This document shows positions 1-8,642 of a stretch of DNA of 52,890 nt, piece by piece; position 1 is the first letter of the stretch; every line of letters begins with the position of its first letter. The notes beneath the pieces are model-generated. The model was not told where the DNA came from. It did not search any database and saw nothing but the letters and a program-made list of their open reading frames with translations. A program made the position numbers and the translations under genes. Source of the stretch: DATDYW01 sp044375695 (GTDB lineage Bacteria > Patescibacteriota > Minisyncoccia > Phycocordibacterales > JAACPR01); NCBI GenBank assembly GCA_044375695.1, contig JBILMG010000002.1, forward strand, positions 1 to 52,890. Reading direction: 5' to 3'.

Positions 1-32
1 TTCTCTTCCTCTTTTTCCGGGAGCGCAAGCGG

Positions 33-1211
33 CTAGTCCAGCTCGCCCCAGATCTCCTTGTCTTCCCCGCCGTCGATTTTGAAGACCGCCACGCCGGCGA
101 GGCCGAGCTCTCGCGCGAGCGCCACCTTCTGCGCTACCGCCTCCGCGTCGCTCCAGGTGAGGTAGTTCACGACGACAGAGTCGCCCGTCTCGTTCGCGTG
201 CGCGAGCGCCTGCGCCGCGGCGCGCAGCCCCTCCGGGGTACCCGCGGGCACGTCCACCTTCGCCATCTTCCTGGCGAGCTTCTTGTCGGCAAAGTAGGAG
301 AACGCCGCCTCCCCCGACTTGGCGCGGAACGGCTCAATCTTCTTTTTCTTGGCGAGCTTCTCGGCGTAGCCAGGATTGAAAGCCCAGAGCTGGTCGTACG
401 AGCGGTACCACTCCGGCTCCACGGTAACCTCGTGCTCGCGCCCGTAGGTGGCGACGCCGAGGTGAATCTTCTCCGCCGGAATATCCTCGAGCGCGAGCTC
501 GGCTACCTTGCGCACCCAGTCGACGTCCGCCACCGGGAAGTACGGCTCTCCTTTCTTGGCCGAGTTCTCCTCTAGGTCGGCGCGCATCTGATCGTAGGTC
601 ATGATGTTCACGCGGTCGCAGACGCGGGAAATAACTTCGTAGTCGTTCGAGTACTCGATGTTCTTCGGCACGTCACGGTAGAGCGCCTCGGGCGGCGTGC
701 GCGCCTCGACGGTGCAGGACAGCTCCTTGCCGTCGAGCGCGGCCGCGAGCTCTTCGAGGAACGCCGAGAAGTAGGGTCTCGTCGCGGCGCGCTTACCCTC
801 GTAGTCGATATCGACGCCGTCGTACTCCCCGTCCTCGACCATCTCGACAATGGCGGCCACGTGCTCGGCGCGGGCGTCTTCGTCCGAGAGAATGTCGTGA
901 ATGAGCGCGCCGTCCCCCGACATGATCGTCGGGATGACCAGCACGTCTTCTTTGCGCGCCGCCCTGAAGAGCCGCTTCCACTGGGACTTCGAGAGCTTAG
1001 CCTCGTCCTTGAGGCTGCCGTCGCGCTTCACCGCGAAGGCGAACGGGTTAACCACGTCGAGCTCGTCGAGGTGCTTCGTCGCGGCGGCAATTCCCTCTTT
1101 CGCCCGCCAGTACGGGATCCAGCCCGAAACTTCCAAATCGGCGGCGAACGCCGCGCTCGGCAAAAAGAGCAGCGCCGCAATCGTGGCAACGGCAAAGTTT
1201 TTGGTCTTCAT
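33..1211 (-). CDS. Secreted glycoside hydrolase family 18 protein
   Basis: A 392-residue protein with a signal peptide (residues 1-23, cut after AFA) followed by a GH18 TIM-barrel. The GH18 catalytic motif DGVDIDYE is at residues 131-138, with E138 as the expected proton donor. It resembles the YaaH/spore-germination branch that acts on N-acetylglucosamine polymers, so a role in peptidoglycan or exopolysaccharide turnover outside the membrane is likely (inference). In-frame Met codons exist upstream, but a TACTAT -10 box lies 7 nt before this ATG, which favours a leaderless start here. Confidence 0.88.
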   Translation of the reverse strand: MKTKNFAVATIAALLFLPSAAFAADLEVSGWIPYWRAKEGIAAATKHLDELDVVNPFAFAVKRDGSLKDEAKLSKSQWKRLFRAARKEDVLVIPTIMSGDGALIHDILSDEDARAEHVAAIVEMVEDGEYDGVDIDYEGKRAATRPYFSAFLEELAAALDGKELSCTVEARTPPEALYRDVPKNIEYSNDYEVISRVCDRVNIMTYDQMRADLEENSAKKGEPYFPVADVDWVRKVAELALEDIPAEKIHLGVATYGREHEVTVEPEWYRSYDQLWAFNPGYAEKLAKKKKIEPFRAKSGEAAFSYFADKKLARKMAKVDVPAGTPEGLRAAAQALAHANETGDSVVVNYLTWSDAEAVAQKVALARELGLAGVAVFKIDGGEDKEIWGELD

Positions 1212-1228
1212 GCCCGGCATAGTACCGC

Positions 1229-1260
1229 ACAAAAAGAAAACCCCGACTCAGGTCGGGGGT
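1229..1260 (-). terminator. Intrinsic terminator of the desaturase gene
   Basis: A 7-bp CCCCGAC/GTCGGGG hairpin with a TTTTCTTTTT tail in the minus direction; the stem overlaps the desaturase stop codon. Confidence 0.8.
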
Positions 1261-2177
1261 GGGGCGGCTTCGGCGAGCGCGCGCCTAATTTTTTCGGGAC
1301 CCGGCACGTGCACCTCGTCTACCCAGCCGAGGCGCTCGAAGGCCCTAATCACCAGCCAGGACAGGTCGAATTGCCCGGGCAAGAGCCCGTGGCGAGCCGA
1401 CCGCTCGAACCTGTGGTGGTTGTTGTGCCAGCCTTCGCCGCTCGCCAGAATGGCGACGGCGAGGTTGTTCGTGCTCCGGTCGCCCGAGGCGAACGGGCGC
1501 GATCCCCAGATGTGGCAGACCGAGTTCACGCACCATGTCACGTGGTGCGCCAGGCACAGGCGGATGAGGCCTCCCCACAGGAAATCTGCGAGCAGGTGAT
1601 CAGCCGAGAGGCGCAGCGCGAGGCCAAGCAGCGGCGGCAGAACGAGGCCGGCAATAATCCACAGGACGAAGCGGCGATCTACCGCGACCAGCCGCGGATT
1701 GCTCTCGATGGGCCCCACGAACTTTTGATCCGGGTACGGCGTCGAGAACAGCCAGCCGACGTGGGCGAACAGGAAGCCTTTGAAGATTCCCCAGAAGCCG
1801 TGACCGAAGCGGTACGGCGAATGGAGGTCGCCTTCCTGGTCCGAGTGCAGGTGGTGGATCCGGTGCCAGCCGACCCAGGTGAAGAGCGAGCCTTCGGCCG
1901 CCATAGAGCCGCAGCCCGCAATCAGCGTCTCGAGCCACGGCTTCTTGATGCGGAACCCCCGGTGCGTGAAGCAGCGGTGGAAGCCGACGGTGACGCCGAG
2001 GGTCGATAGCAGGTAGAAGAGCAGGCAGAGCAGGAGCGAAACGGCGTCGACGGCGCGGTTCCAGAGCTGGAAGACGCCGACGGCGGTCGCCGCGAGGGGA
2101 ACCGTCACGAAGACGGCAATCCAAAATTTTTCCGCCGCGGTCACCGCGGCGGTGCGGGGGTCAATTTTCGTATTCAT
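1248..2177 (-). CDS. Membrane acyl desaturase (stearoyl-CoA/lipid delta-9 type)
   Basis: A 309-residue integral membrane di-iron desaturase. All three histidine boxes are visible: HRCFTH (about residues 67-72), HRIHH (105-109) and HNNHH (251-255), with hydrophobic segments between them. The family inserts a double bond into acyl chains on CoA or lipids at the membrane and needs an electron donor, none of which is encoded nearby. The start is the ATG of MNTKID; a TAGATT box lies about 29 nt upstream. The gene is divergent from the UPF0314 gene. With the acyltransferase and prenyltransferase it forms a lipid or envelope neighbourhood. Confidence 0.9.
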   Translation of the reverse strand: MNTKIDPRTAAVTAAEKFWIAVFVTVPLAATAVGVFQLWNRAVDAVSLLLCLLFYLLSTLGVTVGFHRCFTHRGFRIKKPWLETLIAGCGSMAAEGSLFTWVGWHRIHHLHSDQEGDLHSPYRFGHGFWGIFKGFLFAHVGWLFSTPYPDQKFVGPIESNPRLVAVDRRFVLWIIAGLVLPPLLGLALRLSADHLLADFLWGGLIRLCLAHHVTWCVNSVCHIWGSRPFASGDRSTNNLAVAILASGEGWHNNHHRFERSARHGLLPGQFDLSWLVIRAFERLGWVDEVHVPGPEKIRRALAEAAPPPT

Positions 2178-2254
2178 TATTTTGTTTTCGAGGGAGGTTC
2201 CGGCCGAATCTAGCACCGGCAAGCCGACCGCGCGAACCGCGCTAGAATTACCCC

Positions 2255-2839
2255 ATGCACAAAATCCGCACATACCTCCCCACCCTGCTCGCCCTTGTGG
2301 CCGTCGTCGCGGCAACCGCCGGCATCGAAATTTGGACCGGCCGATCGCTCCTCGGACCCGACGGCCAGTTCGGCTGGTGGGAGTCTTCGATCTGGAGCCA
2401 GTTCAACTCGCAGCGGGTCGCCGACGCCTACACCTTTTCGCACATCGCCCACGGACTCATCTTCTACTGGTTCCTCTGGCTGGTCGCCCGCAAGCTCTCG
2501 GTGCGCGCGCGGCTGGTATGGGCCGCAATCATGGAAGCCGCCTGGGAAATTCTCGAGAATTCCCCGATCATCATTAACCGCTACCGCGAGGCGACGATCG
2601 CGCAAGGCTACGTCGGCGACAGCGTGCTCAACTCGTCCGCCGACGTCGTCTTCGCTTGCCTAGGCTTCCTGTTCGCCTGGCGCTTTGGCTGGAAGATTGG
2701 CCTGGCGCTAATCCTGGCCATGGAGATTGGCACGCTGGTGTGGGTGCGCGACAACCTAACCCTCAACGTGGTGATGCTGGTGTGGCCAATCGACGCCATC
2801 CGCGAGTGGCAGGCCGCGGGCGCGCCGGGCTCAATCTAG
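2255..2839 (+). CDS. UPF0314/DUF2585 membrane protein
   Basis: A 194-residue membrane protein with four or five hydrophobic segments. The blocks SHIAHGLIFY, AWEILENSP and GYVGDSVLNSSAD match my memory of the UPF0314/DUF2585 family, which is best known from alphaproteobacteria; the function is unknown. A TAGAAT box sits 6 nt before the ATG, so translation is probably leaderless. The GC-rich codon use matches its neighbours, so there is no compositional sign of recent transfer. Confidence 0.8.
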   Translation: MHKIRTYLPTLLALVAVVAATAGIEIWTGRSLLGPDGQFGWWESSIWSQFNSQRVADAYTFSHIAHGLIFYWFLWLVARKLSVRARLVWAAIMEAAWEILENSPIIINRYREATIAQGYVGDSVLNSSADVVFACLGFLFAWRFGWKIGLALILAMEIGTLVWVRDNLTLNVVMLVWPIDAIREWQAAGAPGSI

Positions 2840-2880
2840 GGCGAGTTTTTGAGGGCCGACGCCGGTGGTAGGGTCTCGCC

Positions 2881-3951
2881 ATGGTTCACCTAATAGGCGA
2901 CGCCGTCACCTCAACCTGGATTTTCGTCGCCATTCTAGCGGCGTCGCTCGCCTTCGGCGCCCGGCGACGCGACCCCGACGAACCCCTCTTCCCCAAGCGC
3001 GTGACCGAAGAGCTCAAAGGCTTCGCCATTCTGGCTGTCTTTTTCGCGCACGTGGGGTACTTCCTGGTCGACGACAGCCGCTTCCTCTTTCCGCTCTCGT
3101 CCGCGCCGGGCGTCGGCGTTGATATTTTCTTGCTGCTCGCGGGCTACGGGCTCGCGACGAGCGCCATCGCCACGCCGAGGAGCGCCTTTCACTTCTACCG
3201 CCGCCACCTGCCGAAGCTCTACGCGCCGATGTGGGCGGCGCTCGCGGCCATCTTCCTCACCGACTACTTCTCGCTCGGCAGAGACCGTAGCCTCGGGTAC
3301 GTCGCGCGTTCTTTTCTAGGGTACTTCCCGACGGCCGACCTTTTTTCCGACGTGAACTCGCCGCTGTGGTACTTCACCTTCATCGTCGGGTGCTACCTGC
3401 TGTTCCCGCTCCTCTTCTCGGCGAAGCGACCCTGGCTCAGCGCCGCCGCGTACGCAGGCCTCGGCTACGCCCTAACCGCCGCCAGCCCGAGCGCGCTCTC
3501 GGGCGTTATCGACCTATACGAGAAGCACTACCTCGCCTTTCCGCTCGGCGTGGCATTGGCGTGGCTACTTAGCCCAGAGAAACCGGCGACGCATCGATTG
3601 CTGGCCCTACGCGGCAACGCGGCAGGCACCTGGATCGCCGGGGCGCTGCTCGCGACGGCGGCCTGCGCGACCGTCTTCCTCTCCGGGGTTGGCACCGAGC
3701 ACGAGCAGCTGGAGAGCCTGCTGCTCGCCTCGCTCATCACGCTCGCCTTCCTGCTGAAGCCGCTGCGGCTACCGCTCCTCGGCGCCTTCGGGGCCTGCTC
3801 GTACGAGGTCTACCTGCTCCACTGGCCGATCGTCTCTCGCTACGTGCCGGCCTACTCGTTTTTGCCGGGCTGGCTCGCCACCGCCGCCTCCCTGTCGCTG
3901 GTTTTTGGGCTGGCCCGCGCCTCGCGAAAGCTCTCCGCGCCGCGAACCTAG
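2881..3951 (+). CDS. Acyltransferase family 3 (OafA/YrhL-like) membrane protein
   Basis: A 356-residue polytopic protein with about ten membrane segments. It shows the acyltransferase-3 pattern: ELKGFAILAVFFAHVGYF carries the usual H, PGVGVDIFLLLAGYGL matches the GVDxFF-x-SG block, and the last helices contain YEVYLLHWPI. The family O-acylates sugars or lipids at the membrane; the substrate is not predictable. TAGGGT lies 6 nt before the ATG (leaderless type). Its stop codon shares a CTAG tetranucleotide with the stop of the convergent UbiA gene. Confidence 0.85.
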   Translation: MVHLIGDAVTSTWIFVAILAASLAFGARRRDPDEPLFPKRVTEELKGFAILAVFFAHVGYFLVDDSRFLFPLSSAPGVGVDIFLLLAGYGLATSAIATPRSAFHFYRRHLPKLYAPMWAALAAIFLTDYFSLGRDRSLGYVARSFLGYFPTADLFSDVNSPLWYFTFIVGCYLLFPLLFSAKRPWLSAAAYAGLGYALTAASPSALSGVIDLYEKHYLAFPLGVALAWLLSPEKPATHRLLALRGNAAGTWIAGALLATAACATVFLSGVGTEHEQLESLLLASLITLAFLLKPLRLPLLGAFGACSYEVYLLHWPIVSRYVPAYSFLPGWLATAASLSLVFGLARASRKLSAPRT

Positions 3952-4793
3952 AACGCCCCAACGGTGAGCGCGAAGCCTACCGGGAAGTGCAGCGCAACGA
4001 AGGCGCCGTACCACCTAAGGTAGCTGAATCCCGGGAGCGCCGAAGCGGCGTAGGCAGCCGAAAAGAATGTCGCGTAGGCCGCGGCCGCGAGCGCGAAAGC
4101 GGGCGCGCCACCCCACGCGAGCGCCGCGACAACCCAGCAGAGCGTGGCGGCAGAGCGCACGCTGCGGCGCGGGTCGCCGAGCCACACCGAGACAGTGCGA
4201 ATGCCGGCGGCCCGATCGGCCTCGACGTCTACCGAGGCGCTGAACAGGTGCATCGCGAAAGAGAAAGCCCAGGCGAGCGCGAGCGCCGGCCACGGCAAGA
4301 GCTGGCCGGTCACGGCCGCGTAGCCAGCCGCGGCGAACGACGGGGGCGCCAGGTACAGCAAGCCGTCTAGGACGGGGATGCCCTTGGCCCGCAGCGGGGG
4401 CGCGCTGTAGAGGTAGGTCGAGATCGCCGCAACGGCAACCGCGGCCGAGGTCACCCAAGGCAGGCGGGCGGCGAGCGGCAGGTACAGCGCCGCCGCGAGC
4501 GCGGCCAGGCCGAGCGTCGCCTTTCGGCCAAACGGCCGCGAGCGCTCTACCCCTCGCTTGCGGACATTCCCAACATCAGCTTCTGCGTCGAAAGCGTCGT
4601 TGAGTCCGTAAATGAGCCAGCCAGCGGGAACCGTGAGCCACAGCGCGAACCAGGCAAGGTCAGGGCTCGCGGCGAGCGTAGCAAGATTGCCGGACGCCAC
4701 GAGCGCGGCCAGGAAGGCCGCGCCGAGGGTGTACGTCCACAGGTGAGGCCGGGCAATGCGGACCGCGGCGGCGATCGCGCTAGAGAGCGCCAT
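3948..4793 (-). CDS. UbiA-family prenyltransferase
   Basis: A 281-residue integral membrane prenyltransferase. The first Mg-diphosphate motif is NDAFDAEAD (N65, D66, D69, D73) and the second is VDVEADRAAG (D189, D193). The second motif resembles the DxExDxxAGIxT pattern of the lycopene elongase-like branch, so a carotenoid or other isoprenoid acceptor is possible, but no other carotenoid gene is present. The start (MALSS) overlaps the end of the upstream anchored-protein gene by 14 nt, suggesting translational coupling. Family call firm, substrate weak. Confidence 0.8.
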   Translation of the reverse strand: MALSSAIAAAVRIARPHLWTYTLGAAFLAALVASGNLATLAASPDLAWFALWLTVPAGWLIYGLNDAFDAEADVGNVRKRGVERSRPFGRKATLGLAALAAALYLPLAARLPWVTSAAVAVAAISTYLYSAPPLRAKGIPVLDGLLYLAPPSFAAAGYAAVTGQLLPWPALALAWAFSFAMHLFSASVDVEADRAAGIRTVSVWLGDPRRSVRSAATLCWVVAALAWGGAPAFALAAAAYATFFSAAYAASALPGFSYLRWYGAFVALHFPVGFALTVGAF

Positions 4794-5514
4794 TGACCCG
4801 CTGCGTCTGCACAATCGGAGCCTCATCGAGCGCCGCGCGAATTTCTGCGACGGTCGACTCGGCCGCCCCGTTGAAATCTTTGGAGGCTGCCTGCAAATCG
4901 GTAGCCGATTCAAAGATTAGGTTGATCATCTCCTGGTTCGGAATGTTGCCGGAGAGCACCGGATCGACAGCCGCGGAGTAGCGCCCGAGCGACGCGACGA
5001 GAACTTTCCCTTTGGCGACCAGGCTGGCGGAGGCTACGGCGAGACCTTGATCGGTAACGGTCGGCAGCTCGCGCTCGAGGTCGGCCAGGGCGAGCGCGAG
5101 GTTCCCCGTGCCCGAAACCTGCTCAGACAGGAGCGTTTTGGCGTCGAACACGAGGTCGAAGAATCCGTCAAAATTTCGGGAAGCCGAGCGGGCGTTCATT
5201 TCGTTCAGCTTTTCCACGAGAAGCTCTCCGGCAACCGCGAGATCATTGTGGGTGGCCACCGTGAGCTCGAGCGCCTTCTGAAAATTTTCGCTGGCGACAG
5301 ACTTAGGCACCGGCAGAACTTGGTCCTCAATCTTCACATCATCGGCAACCTCGGGCCTGTCGCCCACGACCGGAGAAACGTCGGGCCACTCCGGCTGCAC
5401 GAGCGGCGCGCTAAAGCCGGCGATGTAGCCGTTCTGCAGGGCCCACATGCCACCGGCACCAGCCGCAAAAATACCCACCAGGAAGCTGATAAGGACGATA
5501 AGGAAAGTTTTCAT
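4780..5514 (-). CDS. Membrane-anchored extracytoplasmic protein, unknown
   Basis: A 244-residue protein with one N-terminal hydrophobic segment (about residues 4-27) acting as signal or anchor. An acidic linker and a largely helical outer domain follow (about residues 70-235, rich in Ala, Leu and Asp). I recognise no domain. It is the first gene of a two-gene unit with the overlapping UbiA gene, so it may act with the prenyltransferase at the membrane (inference). A TTAGAAT-like box lies about 28 nt upstream of the ATG. Confidence 0.7.
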   Translation of the reverse strand: MKTFLIVLISFLVGIFAAGAGGMWALQNGYIAGFSAPLVQPEWPDVSPVVGDRPEVADDVKIEDQVLPVPKSVASENFQKALELTVATHNDLAVAGELLVEKLNEMNARSASRNFDGFFDLVFDAKTLLSEQVSGTGNLALALADLERELPTVTDQGLAVASASLVAKGKVLVASLGRYSAAVDPVLSGNIPNQEMINLIFESATDLQAASKDFNGAAESTVAEIRAALDEAPIVQTQRVNGAL

Positions 5515-5588
5515 TTTGAGTGTGCCTTCGGCGGCTCTAGCATTCTAATGGGACCGCCCGCTGCGTGCTACAGTTTTCCCCGCTTCTC

Positions 5589-7124
5589 ATGGGGATTACC
5601 GACGCGCCGCGGGCAATCGAAATTGGGCGGGAAGAGCTAGGCCTCGCCCGCTTCCTCGACGTGGTGGACCGTGGCGCCAAGGTTTCGCTCTCCGACGCGA
5701 CCGTCGAAAAAATTGACGCGAACGGCCGCTACCTGGAAGGCCTGGTTTCCTCGCGGACCGTCTACGGCGCGAATACGGGCTTCGGCCCGATGGCCGGGCA
5801 CCGGATCGACGCAGCCGACCGCGAGGCGACGCAGCGCAACCTCGTCAGGAGCCACGCCGTCGGCCAAGGAACCCCGATTTCGGACCGCTTCGTTCGGGCG
5901 ACCATGCTCTCGCGCCTCCTCTCTATTTCCAGGGGTTACTCCGGCGTATCCGCGGCGCCGGCAAAAACCCTGGCTGCCTTCCTCAATGCCGACATCCTGC
6001 CAATCATTCCCGAGCGCGGGTCGGTGGGCGCGAGCGGCGACCTGGTGCAGCTAGCGCACGTCGCCCTCGGCCTCACGGGCGAAGGCCTGGCGCGCCGGAA
6101 CGGCGAAACGGTGCCCGCGGCCGAGGCTGCGGCGGCGGCGGGCGTCCAGACGCTCCAGCTCTCGGGCCGCGAGGGGCTCGCCCTGGTGAACGGGACTTCC
6201 GCCATGACCGGCATTGCCGCCTGCGCGACGGCCGACGCCCTGCGCGCGGTGGCGGTCTCTACCCTTCTGTCCGCCTGGCTCTACGAAATCGCCGGCGCCT
6301 CGACGGAGTACCTCGCCCCCGAGCTGCACCTCGCGCGCCCGCACCCGGGCCAAACCGAAACGGCAGCCGCGATGCGCGGCGCCCTCGAAGGTTCCTCGCG
6401 GCTGAAATCGATGCCGGGAGAAGCTTCTGGCGGCGACTACCGCGACGTGCAGCACTGCTACTCCATTCGCTGCGCGCCGCAGGTAATCGGGCCGGTCCTC
6501 GAGTCAGCTAGGCGCGCCGCCGAGACAATCGAGACCGAGCTGCGCTCCGCCACCGACAACCCCGTCACGGTGACCGACGTCGGGGTCTTTCATGGCGGCA
6601 ACTTCCACGGAGACTACGTGGCCGCCGCCGCAGATTCGCTCAAGGCGGCGCTCGCCAAGCTCGGCATGCTCGCCGAACGCCAAATCGCCTTCCTCTTTAA
6701 CCCCGACGAGAACCGCTCGCTGCCGCCGTTCCTCAACCTAGGCAGGCTCGGCGTCGACCTCGGCCTACAGGGCCTGCAGTTCGTCGCCACCTCGACGGCC
6801 GCCGCGGGGCAAACCCTCGCCTTCCCCGCCTCGCTCCACAGCATCCCGACGAACAACGGCAACCAGGACATTGTCAGCATGGGCGCGGACGCGGCGCTCC
6901 TCGCGGCGAAGGTCGTCGACGGCACCTTTCATATCCTGGCAATCGAAGCCTTCGCGCTCGCGCGCGCCACAAAAATCCTAGGCATCGAGGACGGCCTGCC
7001 GCCACGGCTCCGCGCCGCGCACGAAGCCATCATCCGGGCGACGCCCGGCGACGGCGATCTTTTTTCGGCCGAGACGGTCGCCTCTGCGGAGCGCGCCGTT
7101 CGCTCGGACGCGTCTTTCTCGTGA
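5589..7124 (+). CDS. MIO-type aromatic amino acid ammonia-lyase (HAL/PAL/TAL family)
   Basis: A 511-residue protein of normal family length. The Ala-Ser-Gly triad that cyclises to the MIO cofactor is in GSVGASGDL (residues 148-150). The catalytic Tyr is in VYGANTGFG (Y59), and the C-terminal NNGNQDIVSMG block is present. It should eliminate ammonia from His, Phe or Tyr. S88-H89 resemble histidine lyase, while the IPTNNGNQD block is closer to tyrosine-type lyases and aminomutases, so the substrate is open. No other hut gene is present. TACAGT lies 14 nt before the ATG; an in-frame GTG at 5565 was rejected because it precedes this box. Confidence 0.9.
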   Translation: MGITDAPRAIEIGREELGLARFLDVVDRGAKVSLSDATVEKIDANGRYLEGLVSSRTVYGANTGFGPMAGHRIDAADREATQRNLVRSHAVGQGTPISDRFVRATMLSRLLSISRGYSGVSAAPAKTLAAFLNADILPIIPERGSVGASGDLVQLAHVALGLTGEGLARRNGETVPAAEAAAAAGVQTLQLSGREGLALVNGTSAMTGIAACATADALRAVAVSTLLSAWLYEIAGASTEYLAPELHLARPHPGQTETAAAMRGALEGSSRLKSMPGEASGGDYRDVQHCYSIRCAPQVIGPVLESARRAAETIETELRSATDNPVTVTDVGVFHGGNFHGDYVAAAADSLKAALAKLGMLAERQIAFLFNPDENRSLPPFLNLGRLGVDLGLQGLQFVATSTAAAGQTLAFPASLHSIPTNNGNQDIVSMGADAALLAAKVVDGTFHILAIEAFALARATKILGIEDGLPPRLRAAHEAIIRATPGDGDLFSAETVASAERAVRSDASFS

Positions 7125-7176
7125 GACTGCGCGAGCCGCTGGCGGGGAGCGCTCCGAGAAAAGTAGAATCTGGGAC

Positions 7177-7605
7177 ATGAAAAAAATACCCCTGTCACGC
7201 CTCGCCGTGCTCATCTTCGTCGCCTTCTTTGCCGCGCTCGCCGCGGCGAACTACCTCATCCCGGCCGCGCTGTTCTTGAGGAGCAACAGCTTTCAGCCCT
7301 TCGTCCTCGCGGCGGTCACGCTCGCCACGCTGAGCGTGACCCTCGCCTACGGCTTTGCGCAGGATCGCGCGTGGGTGGCGACCATCATGTGCCTCAATGC
7401 CCTGCTCGCGGCAGAGCGTCTTTTTTACGCTGGCCCTTCTTGGGGCTTCCACCTCGCGTCTTTGCTGGTTTCCTTCGCGGCGCTCGGCGTTTCCCTTTGG
7501 CGCAAAGACAGCTGGACGAAGTCTCCGCTGAGCCCTTGGCCAATCGCCATGTTCTTCGCGGCGCAGATTCTCCCCAGCGTGCTAGCCGGGAACAGTTCGT
7601 TGTAG
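7177..7605 (+). CDS. Small integral membrane protein, unknown
   Basis: A 142-residue protein with a short basic N-terminus and four predicted membrane helices (about residues 8-30, 40-60, 66-88 and 118-137). No family is recognised. TAGAAT lies 7 nt before the ATG (leaderless type). It sits between the lyase and a secreted Cys-rich protein. Confidence 0.7.
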   Translation: MKKIPLSRLAVLIFVAFFAALAAANYLIPAALFLRSNSFQPFVLAAVTLATLSVTLAYGFAQDRAWVATIMCLNALLAAERLFYAGPSWGFHLASLLVSFAALGVSLWRKDSWTKSPLSPWPIAMFFAAQILPSVLAGNSSL

Positions 7606-7624
7606 AATGCCTCACAACGAAACC

Positions 7625-8323
7625 ATGAACCACGCCAAAAAAATTGCCGGCATCGTGATGATCTGCCTCTTAATGGCGAGCACCGCCCAGCCGAAACGCG
7701 CCGAAGGCCTCTTCATAATCGCCCACCACATGCTGCTAGCGGCCCTTATCTGGGACCACAACTCTTGCTGGCTGAACTGGTTCTGGGGTTGCCCTGGAGA
7801 CGGCGGCGGCGCCGGACCCGTTCCGGGTGAGGGATGCGTCTCGGCGCCCAACATTTGCGGCGGCCGCAAGGCCGGCATCATTCAGCCCGACGGTTCGTGC
7901 AATGCCCCGGCCGCCTTAGACAGCGATTGTCAGGCGTGCCAGAGCGACCCAAATGCCTGCGGGCTGCGCGGCAGCGGCTACCTGGTAGACGGCACCTGCG
8001 ACGCCACCATCCCATCAGAAGACCAGTGTCCGCCAACAGTCGACGCGGGCGGCGATCTAAAAGCTATCCCGTCGCGCTTCATCGACGCGGTTGGCGACAC
8101 GGTGATGCTCACGTGGTCTATCGGCCACTCAACGGACTGTTCCCTCTCTATCAACGGGCAGAGCCAGCCGGTGCCGACGACGACCCTCGCCGCGGCGTAC
8201 ACCACGCCGCCCCTAATGCGACCGGCCAACGACGTGACGCTCCGCTGCTACAACTCGGTGCCGACCAACAGCGCCAGCTGGACGATTCGGGTGATGGTGA
8301 ACCCGAACGCTGTGGAATTCTAG
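7625..8323 (+). CDS. Secreted cysteine-rich protein with C-terminal Ig-like domain
   Basis: A 232-residue secreted protein with an N-terminal signal (about residues 1-25). A Cys- and Gly-rich segment (about residues 45-140, with CGGRKAGIIQPDGSCNAP and CQACQSDPNACG) precedes a C-terminal beta-rich domain resembling an Ig-like fold (about residues 145-232). The paired cysteines suggest disulfides and an extracellular location; surface display or adhesion is inference. The preceding ATG at 7607 overlaps a TAGAAT box, so the Met of MNHAKK is the better start. Confidence 0.65.
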   Translation: MNHAKKIAGIVMICLLMASTAQPKRAEGLFIIAHHMLLAALIWDHNSCWLNWFWGCPGDGGGAGPVPGEGCVSAPNICGGRKAGIIQPDGSCNAPAALDSDCQACQSDPNACGLRGSGYLVDGTCDATIPSEDQCPPTVDAGGDLKAIPSRFIDAVGDTVMLTWSIGHSTDCSLSINGQSQPVPTTTLAAAYTTPPLMRPANDVTLRCYNSVPTNSASWTIRVMVNPNAVEF

Positions 8324-8360
8324 GTAGGTAGCCCGTTTACCCAACGCTATACTTGAGGCC

Positions 8361-8576
8361 ATGAAAAACGAAAACATCTCTGCCGGAAAAAAGGTTGCGA
8401 TCGCCGCGGTAGGCGCCGCCTCCGCGACCGTCGCCGCTGCCGCGGGCGTCGCGGCTGTTGACTTCGTCCAGAACGGCCTCAGCGAGAGCGCCAGCATCCG
8501 CGTTGCCGAAGCCAACGTCTGCGCCCCTGGGCAAAACGGCGAGGCGAGCTTCGCCGGCTGCAGCTCGATCATCTAG
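8361..8576 (+). CDS. Small secreted or membrane-anchored protein
   Basis: A 71-residue protein: charged N-terminus, an Ala/Val-rich hydrophobic segment (about residues 10-32), then a short tail with two cysteines (CAPGQNGEASFAGC) that could form a disulfide outside the cell. No homologue is recognised. TATACT lies 7 nt before the ATG (leaderless type). The gene ends just before a long perfect hairpin. Confidence 0.6.
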   Translation: MKNENISAGKKVAIAAVGAASATVAAAAGVAAVDFVQNGLSESASIRVAEANVCAPGQNGEASFAGCSSII

Positions 8577-8580
8577 CTCT

Positions 8581-8642
8581 ACCCCGCCTCCCGCAGCAGA
8601 GCCGGCCCCGCGAGGGGCCGGCTCTGCTGCGGGAGGCGGGGT
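8581..8642. repeat. Perfect 29-bp inverted repeat with GCGA loop
   Basis: Arms 8581-8609 and 8614-8642 are perfectly complementary around a GCGA (GNRA-type) tetraloop. It lies between convergent genes and its right arm reaches the stop codon of the Lnt-like gene. No T-tract follows on either strand, unlike the other hairpins in the window, so it may be an mRNA-end stabiliser or roadblock rather than a standard terminator. Confidence 0.85.

Noticed and set aside
5589..7124. Histidine utilisation (hut) pathway
   Set aside because: No urocanase, imidazolonepropionase or formiminoglutamate hydrolase is in the window, and the C-terminal block is not clearly of the histidine type.
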